From: an uncultured Aquimarina sp.
GTDB lineage: Bacteria; Bacteroidota; Bacteroidia; Flavobacteriales; Flavobacteriaceae
Direction: 5' to 3'
Length of the DNA: 64,000 nt
Assembly (NCBI RefSeq): GCF_947496855.1
Contig: NZ_CANMED010000005.1
Span: 534,994-598,993, forward strand
Each line of letters opens with the position of its first letter. The first letter of the stretch is position 1. The position numbers and the translations under genes are program-made. Positions 1 to 8,021 of this stretch are shown here, piece after piece. The notes under the pieces are model-generated. The model was not told the origin of the DNA. It searched no databases and worked only from the letters and a program-made list of their open reading frames with translations.

Positions 1-272
1 CGAACAATCATCTTAGCTCCAGAGTCAAAATTATCCAAATGAAATAAGCTCCCTATATAAATAACACTCAAGGAACCTAAACTTATTAACCGCAATGTTT
101 TTTTAGTAGTCCAAAATTTTCTTCCATTTAATAAAAAATATAATAAAGCTAAGACAGTCACTATAATTATTAATGTACTATGGACACCTCTTGGAAGAAT
201 TGGAAAAAATGATAAGGCACAAATTAAAAAAAAATGCAACTTCTCATAATATGATGTAACCTCTATACTCAT
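1..272 (-). CDS. Partial polytopic membrane protein, probably O-antigen ligase/polymerase-like (N-terminal 90 residues)
   Basis: An open frame starts at the ATG at 272 and runs off the left edge without a stop, giving 90 residues. The ATG overlaps the TGA stop of the upstream glycosyltransferase in a 4-bp ATGA junction, the same arrangement seen elsewhere in this operon, which supports a real start. The protein begins with a short polar segment (MSIEVTSYYEKL). Two or three hydrophobic helices follow, around residues 13-28, 30-48 and 61-75, separated by basic loops. This resembles the first helices of Wzy/WaaL-type polymerases and ligases, and the cluster holds three such proteins. The family call is inference from position and hydrophobicity; no catalytic region lies inside the window. 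Confidence 0.6.
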   Translation of the reverse strand, partial: MSIEVTSYYEKLHFFLICALSFFPILPRGVHSTLIIIVTVLALLYFLLNGRKFWTTKKTLRLISLGSLSVIYIGSLFHLDNFDSGAKMIV

Positions 273-1354
273 CCTAGTTTTTTAAGAATCGCTATATGTT
301 TTTTTATAGAAAATTTCCAATCAAAATTTTTAATCTGCTGTAATCCCTTTTGTTTCAGTTCTAATCTTAGCTTATCATCTGATAGCAATCTGATTATTTG
401 TTCTTTTAAGTTAAAGGGATCATTGGGATCAAAATACAGTACAGCGTCTCCTCCTACTTCTGGTAAACTTGCTTTATCAGAACTTAATACTGGTACCTCA
501 CAAGCCATTGCTTCCAATAAAGGTAGGCCAAAACCTTCGTACAAGGACGGAAATATAAATAATGTAGCATTTCTATATGCCTCTGAAACCTGATTATCTG
601 GCACATAACCCGTAAAATGGATATTTTCAATTAAATCGTGATCCTCTATATAATTAAAAATCTCTGTATCCTGTGTTATAAAACCATCTTTTCTTCCTAA
701 GATAACAAGCTTATATATTTCCTTTAGTTCTGTTTTGAGTTGATTATATGCTTTTAATAAAATGATAAGGTTTTTATGTGGTTTAACATTACCTACGAAC
801 AAAAAATAATTCAAAGGTAAGATCATATCAATTTTACCTGTTTTTTTATTTGCGAAACTTTGATCTACACCACCATAAATAACGTTTATTTTAGAAGAAT
901 CTATGGAAAAATGTTTTAGAATTTCTGATTTGGAAAACTCAGAAACAGTACATATTTTATTACTTCGTTTGGCTGCATTTTTATATAGTATTTTAGCCCA
1001 AAGCCTCTTTATATAAGAAAAATACCTTGGATTTGATAGGTGATTAACATCATGTATAGTTACCATTTTTTTAACACTTCTTACAGGTAATAAAGGTGCA
1101 TTAAAATGAGGAACCCAAAACACATCACAAACAGGAATTCGCCTTGGATAAAGCAACTGCTCCGAAATGGAATAAACTTTAGCTCGAAATGGAATAATTT
1201 TTACATTTCGACTCCAATTGAACTGACTGATTATATCGGGATCACCTAATACAACAACGTCGTCAAAATAATCTACAATAGAAGGAATAATATTTTTAAT
1301 ATAGGTTCCAATTCCTGAGTTATTAATTAACCTAACATCTATAACCAGTTTCAT
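269..1354 (-). CDS. GT4-family glycosyltransferase
   Basis: A 361-residue GT-B glycosyltransferase that should transfer a sugar from a nucleotide donor to a lipid-linked polysaccharide intermediate on the cytoplasmic face. The N-terminal half has the acceptor-side pattern (NNSGIGTYIKNI, residues 11-22). The C-terminal half has the donor-binding VGNVKPHKN segment (187-195). The retaining E-x7-E signature lies in EGFGLPLLE (273-281), followed by EVPVLSSDKASLPEVGGDA. Length is normal for family GT4. The start overlaps the upstream O-antigen polymerase by 4 bp and the stop overlaps the downstream membrane gene by 4 bp, so the three are translationally coupled. The sugar and linkage cannot be read from sequence. 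Confidence 0.9.
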   Translation of the reverse strand: MKLVIDVRLINNSGIGTYIKNIIPSIVDYFDDVVVLGDPDIISQFNWSRNVKIIPFRAKVYSISEQLLYPRRIPVCDVFWVPHFNAPLLPVRSVKKMVTIHDVNHLSNPRYFSYIKRLWAKILYKNAAKRSNKICTVSEFSKSEILKHFSIDSSKINVIYGGVDQSFANKKTGKIDMILPLNYFLFVGNVKPHKNLIILLKAYNQLKTELKEIYKLVILGRKDGFITQDTEIFNYIEDHDLIENIHFTGYVPDNQVSEAYRNATLFIFPSLYEGFGLPLLEAMACEVPVLSSDKASLPEVGGDAVLYFDPNDPFNLKEQIIRLLSDDKLRLELKQKGLQQIKNFDWKFSIKKHIAILKKLG

Positions 1355-2631
1355 TGTCCTAATATTTTCAATTTTGAAGAAGGATCGTCCAAAGTGTTCC
1401 CATTGGTTTCAGAGATTCCTGTTAAAGCTAACCCAAGTAATATCCAGGGATACATAAAATGGATCTGTACTCCAAATATAAAAAGCAACACAAACCCTAT
1501 CAATAATACCGTTTTTCCATTCTGTACTCTAATCCTTTTAAAGATAATACCCAGAATACTAAAAAATACTAAAACCCCTAAAACACCATTATCAACTAGT
1601 ATGTCCACGATACCTCCGTATCCATGGGCATCTAAATTCCTAATTTTTTTTGGTGGTAACGGAAAAATACCACGATACTCTTTATTATTACGGATTAATG
1701 GATAATTACCAATTCCTATACCAAAAATTGGATTTTCTTGAATAATTTTAGGTGCTATAAAAAATCCTGGGATTCTACCCAGTACCAGATTAGGATCATT
1801 AGGTCTTTCTTTTACAGAAACTTTAATATTATCAAAATGGTCAATGTACATATGACTTATGTTCTTAAACAAAAAGAAAAATCCTATCAAAAATACAATG
1901 ACCGCTGGAAGTAAAATTGGTTTCAATTTATCTTTTACTAACCCAAAATTTTCTACACCCAACCATACAACACAACAAAGTGTTCCTGCTTTTGATTGCG
2001 CCATAAAAACGATTACAATAAATAAAAAAATTCTTCTAATAATTATTCCTTTTCTATCCTTTAATAAGCTGGATAATATAAAAATAAAACTGAGCATCAA
2101 TCCGTATGGGCCACCCTCTACAAAATACCCTCTAAGTCTGATATCCCAACCATATACTAAGCGCGTATCATTTATGGAGATGATATTAAAGATTACCAAA
2201 AGATATATAAAGGCAAATAATACCGTTATTGCTATATTTAAATCAATAAATTTAGATAGATAAAACGTAAATTCTCCTTTCTTTTTTAAAGATTGAAAAT
2301 ATAAAAACACAATATTACATAACATCAAACAGCTAATAATTTCTATATATCTTCCTATTGTGATCCAGTAAGGCCTTTTTAGGAATGACGGTTCCAAATA
2401 TGTAAAACTTAAGTGACTTGTTACCAATAAAGAAATAAGGACAGCTCCTGTAAAGAAAAATAAGAAATAGCTTACATACTTATTTAATCTACCCAGTAAT
2501 ACGAATGGAGTAACCCCTAAAACCAATAATTCTGTCACCTTAATCAGACCAATTTTTAGATCCGTAAACTGAATGCAAAAGGTCAAAAATAAAAGGACCA
2601 GTGTGTTGAATATAATGTTTTTCTTCTCCAA
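1351..2631 (-). CDS. O-antigen polymerase/ligase-like membrane protein (Wzy/WaaL superfamily)
   Basis: A 426-residue protein with about ten hydrophobic helices, the size and shape of Wzy polymerases and WaaL-type ligases. The large periplasmic loop precedes the signature region: NPIFGIGIGNYPLI followed by DAHGYGGIVDILVDNGVLG. This is the usual 'G.G.G....H......L.E.G..G' pattern of the O-antigen ligase family, although here the family's second loop starts DAHG rather than the commoner (A/P)HN. It would polymerise lipid-linked repeat units in the periplasm or ligate the finished chain to an acceptor. It lies 5 bp after the GT2 gene and overlaps the next glycosyltransferase by 4 bp. Polymerase versus ligase cannot be settled from sequence. 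Confidence 0.82.
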   Translation of the reverse strand: MEKKNIIFNTLVLLFLTFCIQFTDLKIGLIKVTELLVLGVTPFVLLGRLNKYVSYFLFFFTGAVLISLLVTSHLSFTYLEPSFLKRPYWITIGRYIEIISCLMLCNIVFLYFQSLKKKGEFTFYLSKFIDLNIAITVLFAFIYLLVIFNIISINDTRLVYGWDIRLRGYFVEGGPYGLMLSFIFILSSLLKDRKGIIIRRIFLFIVIVFMAQSKAGTLCCVVWLGVENFGLVKDKLKPILLPAVIVFLIGFFFLFKNISHMYIDHFDNIKVSVKERPNDPNLVLGRIPGFFIAPKIIQENPIFGIGIGNYPLIRNNKEYRGIFPLPPKKIRNLDAHGYGGIVDILVDNGVLGVLVFFSILGIIFKRIRVQNGKTVLLIGFVLLFIFGVQIHFMYPWILLGLALTGISETNGNTLDDPSSKLKILGQ

Positions 2632-2636
2632 ACTTA

Positions 2637-3650
2637 TTAGGTAGTAAATATCAATTTTATAATCTTTGGAATTCGACCAAAGTTACCAGAAAATATCCTT
2701 TTCAACACCGTAACGGTTAAGATAAATAATTTTACAGTCCATAAATAGTTTTTAAAATACTTTCGTGAAAACAATATTCTATTACGTAAGGATAATAAAT
2801 CGATGAATTCCGTTTTTTGCTTCTTATTTTTAGATAATGTTGATTTTCCGTGTTTATGAAATACTCCAAAAACAGGTATTATTGATGTTTTACCTCCAAT
2901 TTTTTTTGCTCTTTCGACCCAATCTAATTCTTCAAAGAAGAGAAAATATTCTTCATTCATCAATCCCACTTGTCTTAAAAAAGCCATGGAAAATATCATA
3001 GAGGCACCAATAGGGTAATCAATTTTGTAATTATCGATTTTAAAATCATCGGTATATGATAAACCCTCTCCTATATGCGATGTAATACCTGATAACCTGT
3101 GATACTTTCCTCCAATTGTTTGAATTTTTATGGGTTCGTAATACTCACGTAAGGGTGTTCCAAATAAAGTGCTTTCTATTTCTTCTCTCGAAATTCTTTT
3201 TAATTGCTCCTTTATTTGATTCATTGTATCAGAAGCAACAACAGTGTCATTATTAAGTAGCCAGATATAATCATCCGAAGATCCAAATTTTTGTATATAA
3301 CGAAGTGCAATATTATTTGCAACCGCAAAACCTTTGTTTTCTTTCGCTTTTACAATAAGGAGTTTCTCACCAAAAACCTGTTTTTCCAACTTTTCCTCCT
3401 GCAGTGAAATATAATCTATTGGTTTGTTTACTAAGGGTTTTACATACTGAGGGAAATTGGTATCGCTTTCAAAACTCATTTCACCATTAGCCCAAGCCCT
3501 CAAGTGATCAAAGTCGTTATCTAAATTACTATTGTCTATAACAATAGTTTGAAAATTTTGGTTTCCTAAGTGATATAAGGATTCGAGACACTCAATTGTA
3601 TCTTGGTAGCCATTATAGTTAACAATCAGTATGTAGAATTTGTATTTCAA
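2637..3650 (-). CDS. GT2-family glycosyltransferase (rhamnosyltransferase-like)
   Basis: A 337-residue inverting GT-A enzyme. The nucleotide-binding opening is IVNYNG (residues 9-14), the metal-binding DxD-equivalent is NND in WLLNNDTVV (133-135), and the acceptor/catalytic region is FFEELDWVERAKKIG. This spacing is typical of rhamnosyltransferase-like GT2 proteins of O-antigen clusters. A dTDP-rhamnose pathway (rfbABCD) lies upstream in the same gene run, so a rhamnosyl donor is plausible but inferred. The C-terminus carries a hydrophobic/basic segment that may associate with the membrane. It sits 18 bp after the methyltransferase gene and 5 bp before the polymerase. Confidence 0.88.
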   Translation of the reverse strand: MKYKFYILIVNYNGYQDTIECLESLYHLGNQNFQTIVIDNSNLDNDFDHLRAWANGEMSFESDTNFPQYVKPLVNKPIDYISLQEEKLEKQVFGEKLLIVKAKENKGFAVANNIALRYIQKFGSSDDYIWLLNNDTVVASDTMNQIKEQLKRISREEIESTLFGTPLREYYEPIKIQTIGGKYHRLSGITSHIGEGLSYTDDFKIDNYKIDYPIGASMIFSMAFLRQVGLMNEEYFLFFEELDWVERAKKIGGKTSIIPVFGVFHKHGKSTLSKNKKQKTEFIDLLSLRNRILFSRKYFKNYLWTVKLFILTVTVLKRIFSGNFGRIPKIIKLIFTT

Positions 3651-3668
3651 TATAATAACAACAAATTA

Positions 3669-4325
3669 TTATCCTTCCTTTTTAATTCTGAACAAAAATT
3701 GAGAAGTAAAAAACTGTGTTAGCAAGCCTAACGTAATCTTATTTATGATTGTTGCTTTAGATTTTATAATCTTATTATTTGGCACTATAGCTTTAATCTT
3801 TAAATCTTTCTGAGAATTAAATAAAGCAATCATATCGGATTTACAAAAAAATCTAAAATGTGTTCTATCAAAAATACCTTCATCTTCATATTTAAAACTA
3901 CCTTTTATGAAAATTTTTACAAGAGCAGAATAGTGTCTTATATTCGGTAAACTAACCAAAAAACTTCCGTTATCTACTAAATATTCTTTTAATTTATAAA
4001 CAACATCTTCTGGCATTTTTAAATGTTCTAAAACATCTGCTAAAATTATAATATCATATTTAGTAAATCCATCTGGGAGATTATTTTCAATATCTAAAAT
4101 TTTAATGGAGTCGAACTTATCTTTATGTTCCGTGATGTCTACAATATCTATTAAATGGATTTCAGATGCAATTCCTTTTTCTTTAAGGTATAATAATGTA
4201 TTTCCTTTGCCCCCTCCTATTTCAAGGATTTTTAAATTCTTGCGGTCTTTAATAAAATCAACAATATCCATTCTGACGTTAGAAAAATACTCACGCTCCT
4301 TTTCTAAATATACCTCTTCTAACAT
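3669..4325 (-). CDS. Class I SAM-dependent methyltransferase
   Basis: A 218-residue protein with a Rossmann methyltransferase core. Motif I is ILEIGGGKG (residues 33-41), an acidic residue ends the second strand, and motif IV is YDIIILADVLEHL, where a catalytic-site histidine follows the typical 'DVLEH' of sugar and small-molecule methyltransferases. The later segment SLPNIRHYSALVKIF matches Methyltransf_11/23-type proteins found in O-antigen loci, which methylate sugars or cap chains. The substrate is unknown. The start at 4325 follows a 360-bp gap, so it may begin its own transcription unit, and it lies 18 bp before the GT2 gene. Confidence 0.87.
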   Translation of the reverse strand: MLEEVYLEKEREYFSNVRMDIVDFIKDRKNLKILEIGGGKGNTLLYLKEKGIASEIHLIDIVDITEHKDKFDSIKILDIENNLPDGFTKYDIIILADVLEHLKMPEDVVYKLKEYLVDNGSFLVSLPNIRHYSALVKIFIKGSFKYEDEGIFDRTHFRFFCKSDMIALFNSQKDLKIKAIVPNNKIIKSKATIINKITLGLLTQFFTSQFLFRIKKEG

Positions 4326-4685
4326 AAAATAATAAATTTAATAATTTTGTACAAACTACTTAATCAAAACGAATTCTGTAATATTTCACTAATCTAAACT
4401 TTACCTTTTTGTTTGGTTTTTGATCAATTTTTTAAACCTCTATTTATTTCTCCTGTAAAAGAATAATAATTGCTTAAATGACCTATTCTATTCCGAACAT
4501 AATTTCTCTCGTGTTCAATATTTTTCATTGTTTGCTATGGCAAACTTCACAAGTATCTCTTTTCAAACCAAGTCATATTACTTCTATCTCCAACTGAATT
4601 GGCGACTGGTAAACAATCTAAAGCCAAAAATATACTTTTTAAACAACATACTTGGTAACGTAATAAGACAAATTGAATTGCCCTC
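4326..4685. other. 360-bp gap in an otherwise gap-free operon; no confident gene
   Basis: This is the only large gap inside the polysaccharide run. On the minus strand it holds a possible 34-codon ORF (4424-4528, starting MKNIEHERNYV). Just upstream is a short palindrome, GTTTGC-TATG-GCAAAC at 4530-4545. A longer open frame overlaps the 3' end of the flippase gene but has no recognisable domain. No terminator with a T-tract and no perfect TAnnTTTG box could be placed. It may be a remnant of a lost gene or a leader for the methyltransferase gene. Confidence 0.4.
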
Positions 4686-5936
4686 CTACTTCGTGTTTTT
4701 AGCGATTCTATAATATAACCACTGAAGAGATATAACGTATAGTAGTTCAACAAATAATACCGTATAGAATACACCCTCTGCGCCATAAAATTTTGCCGCT
4801 AGCAAGCAGGTCAACATACCTATCAACGGAATGGATAGAAATGTCCTCATTATTGCTTTTTTCTCATCCATTGCTAACAGCAACAAATAAACAGGACAAT
4901 TAAAAATTACAATAACTAGACCTAGTAAGGCTAAATGGAGTAAACGTGTTGATAATACCATATAGTCCTCTACAAAATATGCTATTATCGGTTGTTGAAA
5001 ATTCCATACTAAAAAAAGCGCTATCAGCATGAACAACACCACAAAAAAATAGGTCTTTTTTATGAGCCGAACTGCCTGATGTTTAGATTTCTCTATCATC
5101 TCTGAAATCCTAGGAAGCATCAAATTAATATAAATAGAAAAAGGCGCCCGCATTACGTTATATATCTTTTCTACAGCAGCAAAAACTCCTACAATCTCAT
5201 TGGTAGCAAAAAGACTGAGGATGATAGGGTACAAACTAGTGGATATATATACGCTAATGTTTGACACAAAATAGTGCGCACTTCCTTCGATTTCTATAAG
5301 CAATTCGTTAAACGAAAATCCAACCCATCTTAAATTAACCTTTCTCTTAATTAAAAAGAGAGAAATAAAACCACTGATTAGGATACCTGCACCAAAAATA
5401 AAGTTGATGTATATATAGTCTTCGGGGTTTTTAATCATAAAAAAAATTCCAAATAGATATATGGTTTTATTTAGTATCGTTACAAAACTTAACCCTTTGA
5501 TTAATTGAAGTCCTTGCAGCGCCCAGTTAAGGTTTAAAATGGAAGAAAAAGGAATCAAAAGAGACAACAAAAATAATGTAGCGTGTACTCTAAGATAAGG
5601 TATCAATGTCATTAGCAATAAAAACAGTAGACTTATACTAAAAAACAAAATAGCTTTGGTATATAATGCTTTTATGATAATAGCACTTTTTTCTGAATCT
5701 GTTCTGCTTTTTGACAAGCTATTTACTCCAGAAATTGCATATCCATAATCAATAATCAATGACAAAAAAAAAGTGGTTGAAAATGCTACTACCGACAATC
5801 CATAATTACCGAGGCCAATCACTTTAATTAGGTATGGAATAATAATCACGGGGATTACTAAACCATATAAACTACTCACCCCAAGAAAAGCAGATCCCGA
5901 AAAGAAGTATTTTAGGTCTTTGGATGAGACATTCAT
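4686..5936 (-). CDS. wzx: Polysaccharide repeat-unit flippase (Wzx/PST family), copy 1
   Basis: A 416-residue integral membrane protein with about twelve hydrophobic helices and few long loops. The N-terminal FFSGSAFLGVSSLYGLVIPVIIIPYLIKVIGLGNYGL is split by a short turn and matches the first two helices of Wzx/RfbX transporters (MATE-like MVF superfamily). A middle segment, SLFATNEIVGVFAAVEKIYNVMRAP, is also typical of Wzx. It would flip undecaprenyl-diphosphate-linked repeat units across the inner membrane. It lies between the initiating transferase gene and the methyltransferase/GT genes. A second Wzx gene is present at 12843-14288, so the cluster holds two flippases. Confidence 0.85.
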   Translation of the reverse strand: MNVSSKDLKYFFSGSAFLGVSSLYGLVIPVIIIPYLIKVIGLGNYGLSVVAFSTTFFLSLIIDYGYAISGVNSLSKSRTDSEKSAIIIKALYTKAILFFSISLLFLLLMTLIPYLRVHATLFLLSLLIPFSSILNLNWALQGLQLIKGLSFVTILNKTIYLFGIFFMIKNPEDYIYINFIFGAGILISGFISLFLIKRKVNLRWVGFSFNELLIEIEGSAHYFVSNISVYISTSLYPIILSLFATNEIVGVFAAVEKIYNVMRAPFSIYINLMLPRISEMIEKSKHQAVRLIKKTYFFVVLFMLIALFLVWNFQQPIIAYFVEDYMVLSTRLLHLALLGLVIVIFNCPVYLLLLAMDEKKAIMRTFLSIPLIGMLTCLLAAKFYGAEGVFYTVLFVELLYVISLQWLYYRIAKNTK

Positions 5937-5995
5937 TTATTTTCGTAATATCAGTATTAACAGCAAAAATCAGAAATTAGTATTCCTCATTAACT

Positions 5996-7156
5996 CTATG
6001 ATTTTCCTTTATCATTCTTATCAGAGTAGTCTTTTTGTTTTAGGACACCATCTTTTATCCTATCCACTCTCCTTTTAAATAAAATTTTCCTTTTAATATT
6101 AGTAAAACTATAATCAAATCGATAAAAAAGATAAGCCATAATTATAACAAAGGTTATAAGAAAAAGAACCAAATAAAAATTATATGATGTACTACCTAAA
6201 ATTATCATTAATATTACAAAAATCAGGTTAAAGCCACCGATAATAAAACTTGCTTGTCTATGTGATAATTTAAAAGTATCTAAAAGTATATGATGTGTAT
6301 GGTTCCTATCTGGCGAAAATGGGCTTTTTTTGTTAGCTACTCTTATTGTAAATACCCTAGCAGTATCAAATAACGGAACAATCAGTATGCTAATGGCTAT
6401 CAAAGGTATATTTTCTAAAAGAAATGGCAAGTTATTATAGGATTCTGGAGATAATGCTAAAAATTTAAGCGTTAAGGTACTTATAATAAAACCAACAATT
6501 AATGAACCTGTATCACCCATAAAAATCTTTTTACTAGAAGATAAATTATAACTTAAAAAAGCAATAAGTGATCCATTTAAGGCCAATGAAACAAGAACGT
6601 AAAAATATTCTTCTGTTAAATAAAAAATGGTAGTGTAAATTACTAAGATGACAATTCCAACAATAGATGCCAGTCCATCTATACCATCAATCAAATTGTA
6701 AGCATTTATAATAGTTAACATCATAAATCCGCCTACCAAATAATACACATAAATAGGGATTTCATATATTCCCAAAAATCCATTTAATGATGTAATTCTG
6801 AAGCTTTCGTTACTTAGAATAAAAAGAATTGCTGCCAATTGTGCAGCTAATTTGGTATAAGGAGAAAGTACTAATAAATCATCCTTTAATCCTACAATAA
6901 AAAGAATGGTCAAACCTGGTACAAAAAAAATAGCTTCATCGTATTGATCCCAATTATGAAGAAAAAACAAGGCAAATATCAAAGTGTAAAAAAAAGAAAC
7001 CCCACCTAAAGTTGGTGTTTTCTTAACATGTGAGCTTCTAATATTCGGGTTGTCCATTAAGTTTTTATACTCTACAACACCAATAATTTTAGGTATTGTA
7101 AAATACGTAAGAGCATAAGCTCCAATAAAAAATAGAATAGGAAAATATAACTGCAA
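5996..7156 (-). CDS. WecA/TagO-type undecaprenyl-phosphate sugar-1-phosphate transferase (MraY family)
   Basis: A 386-residue polytopic enzyme that starts glycan assembly by moving a HexNAc-1-phosphate from its UDP donor onto undecaprenyl phosphate. The family motifs are present: KDD (91-93), NLIDGIDGLA (155-163), FMGDTGS (212-218) and the cytoplasmic HTHH (286-289). The C-terminal basic tail is cytoplasmic. The only plausible start is TTG at 7156. The upstream frame is closed by a TAA at 7193-7195 with no ATG between, and the next internal Met (residue 34) would remove the first helix. An apparent lipoprotein remnant lies immediately upstream. Family certain; the exact HexNAc unknown. Confidence 0.9.
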   Translation of the reverse strand: MQLYFPILFFIGAYALTYFTIPKIIGVVEYKNLMDNPNIRSSHVKKTPTLGGVSFFYTLIFALFFLHNWDQYDEAIFFVPGLTILFIVGLKDDLLVLSPYTKLAAQLAAILFILSNESFRITSLNGFLGIYEIPIYVYYLVGGFMMLTIINAYNLIDGIDGLASIVGIVILVIYTTIFYLTEEYFYVLVSLALNGSLIAFLSYNLSSSKKIFMGDTGSLIVGFIISTLTLKFLALSPESYNNLPFLLENIPLIAISILIVPLFDTARVFTIRVANKKSPFSPDRNHTHHILLDTFKLSHRQASFIIGGFNLIFVILMIILGSTSYNFYLVLFLITFVIIMAYLFYRFDYSFTNIKRKILFKRRVDRIKDGVLKQKDYSDKNDKGKS

Positions 7157-7192
7157 ATTTTCTAAATTTTGTGGGTATAAAAGTAATAAATA

Positions 7193-7294
7193 TTAAAGAA
7201 GAAATAGAATATTTCTATAATCTACATCTTTCTCACAACCAGTTAGTATAATAATGGTTAGAAATAAAGAGACTACATTATAAAGCCTTTTTAT
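7193..7294 (-). pseudogene. Apparent remnant of a lipoprotein gene with a lost start codon
   Basis: Between the WecG/TagA-like gene and the WecA-like gene the minus strand encodes a 33-codon frame. It reads like a lipoprotein signal peptide: basic start (KRLYN), hydrophobic core (VVSLFLTIII) and lipobox LTGC at codons 17-20, followed by EKDVDY. The first codon is ATA, overlapping the TAA stop of the upstream gene as ATAA. Most junctions in this operon are ATGA overlaps, so a single G-to-A change would have removed the start while leaving the stop intact. The frame ends at TAA 7193-7195. The 'C..KDV.Y' pattern recalls Wza-type export lipoproteins, but that is weak. Use of a non-standard start cannot be excluded. 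Confidence 0.35.
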
Positions 7295-7986
7295 ATTTTA
7301 TTGAATATTATTTTAATAGCAAATGCTAGAAGGTTTACTTGCCTCCTCCATCTTGTCGGCTCTTTTAAAAGTCTGTAAAGCCATTCTAGTCCAAATTTTT
7401 GATATACTCTTGGAGCCCTATTTTTTAGACCGCAATATACATCAAAACTACCACCTAAGCCCATATATAAAGCTGGATATTCCTCCAAAAATCCAGCTAA
7501 TAAATATTCCTGTTTTGGACTTCCCATGGCAACAAATATTACCTTTGGTTTTTTCTTTTTAAAATCCTGAATTAATTTCGCCTCGTCTTCCGGTTTAAAA
7601 TATCCGTTTCTATATCCTACAATATTTACATCAGGAAAATCTTCTTTTAATTTTGTAATTGTCTTTTGGATAACTTCTTCCTTGGAACCTATTAAATAAA
7701 ATGATTTGGAACTTGAATATCTCTCAATAATATCTAACCAAAACTCTGCACCGGCAATCTTAATACTTTTTAATCCTTTTCTTTTAAGAGCTAATACCGC
7801 TCCTACTCCATCGGGGTAGCCAATATTTCTATTAATAATATCATCCAATGGGCTTTCCTTTCTATTTAATTTTTCTGCATTTAACGCAACTAAAATCTTC
7901 TTTTTACCATCGATATAATCCAGCATTTGATCCTTGCTGGTAAAAGCAAAAATCCTTTTATTATTTAAGAATCTTATATTATCCAT
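7291..7986 (-). CDS. WecG/TagA/CpsF-family glycosyltransferase (GT26)
   Basis: A 231-residue GT26 enzyme. It adds the second sugar (ManNAc or ManNAcA in characterised members) to the undecaprenyl-diphosphate-HexNAc made by the WecA-type enzyme encoded just downstream. Family landmarks are PDGVGAVLALKRKG (58-71), the LIGSKEEV segment (98-105) and GSPKQE (155-160) in the donor site, then a C-terminal basic amphipathic region (WLYRLLKEPTRWRRQ) that docks to the membrane. UDP-ManNAcA synthesis genes wecB and wecC occur upstream in the same run, so ManNAcA is a reasonable donor (inference). Confidence 0.92.
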   Translation of the reverse strand: MDNIRFLNNKRIFAFTSKDQMLDYIDGKKKILVALNAEKLNRKESPLDDIINRNIGYPDGVGAVLALKRKGLKSIKIAGAEFWLDIIERYSSSKSFYLIGSKEEVIQKTITKLKEDFPDVNIVGYRNGYFKPEDEAKLIQDFKKKKPKVIFVAMGSPKQEYLLAGFLEEYPALYMGLGGSFDVYCGLKNRAPRVYQKFGLEWLYRLLKEPTRWRRQVNLLAFAIKIIFNKI

Positions 7987-8021
7987 GATTAAATTTTATG
8001 TCATTATTTTTTGAACAGAAA

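Noticed and set aside
1394..2263. Plus-strand open frames opposite the Wzy-like gene
   Set aside because: They are antisense to a well-supported membrane protein gene, have no domain, and Ile/Asn/Lys-rich composition expected from reading such a gene backwards.
4547..4786. 79-codon minus-strand frame overlapping the flippase 3' end
   Set aside because: It overlaps conserved coding sequence in another frame and shows no domain; its ending is mentioned only as part of the unexplained gap.
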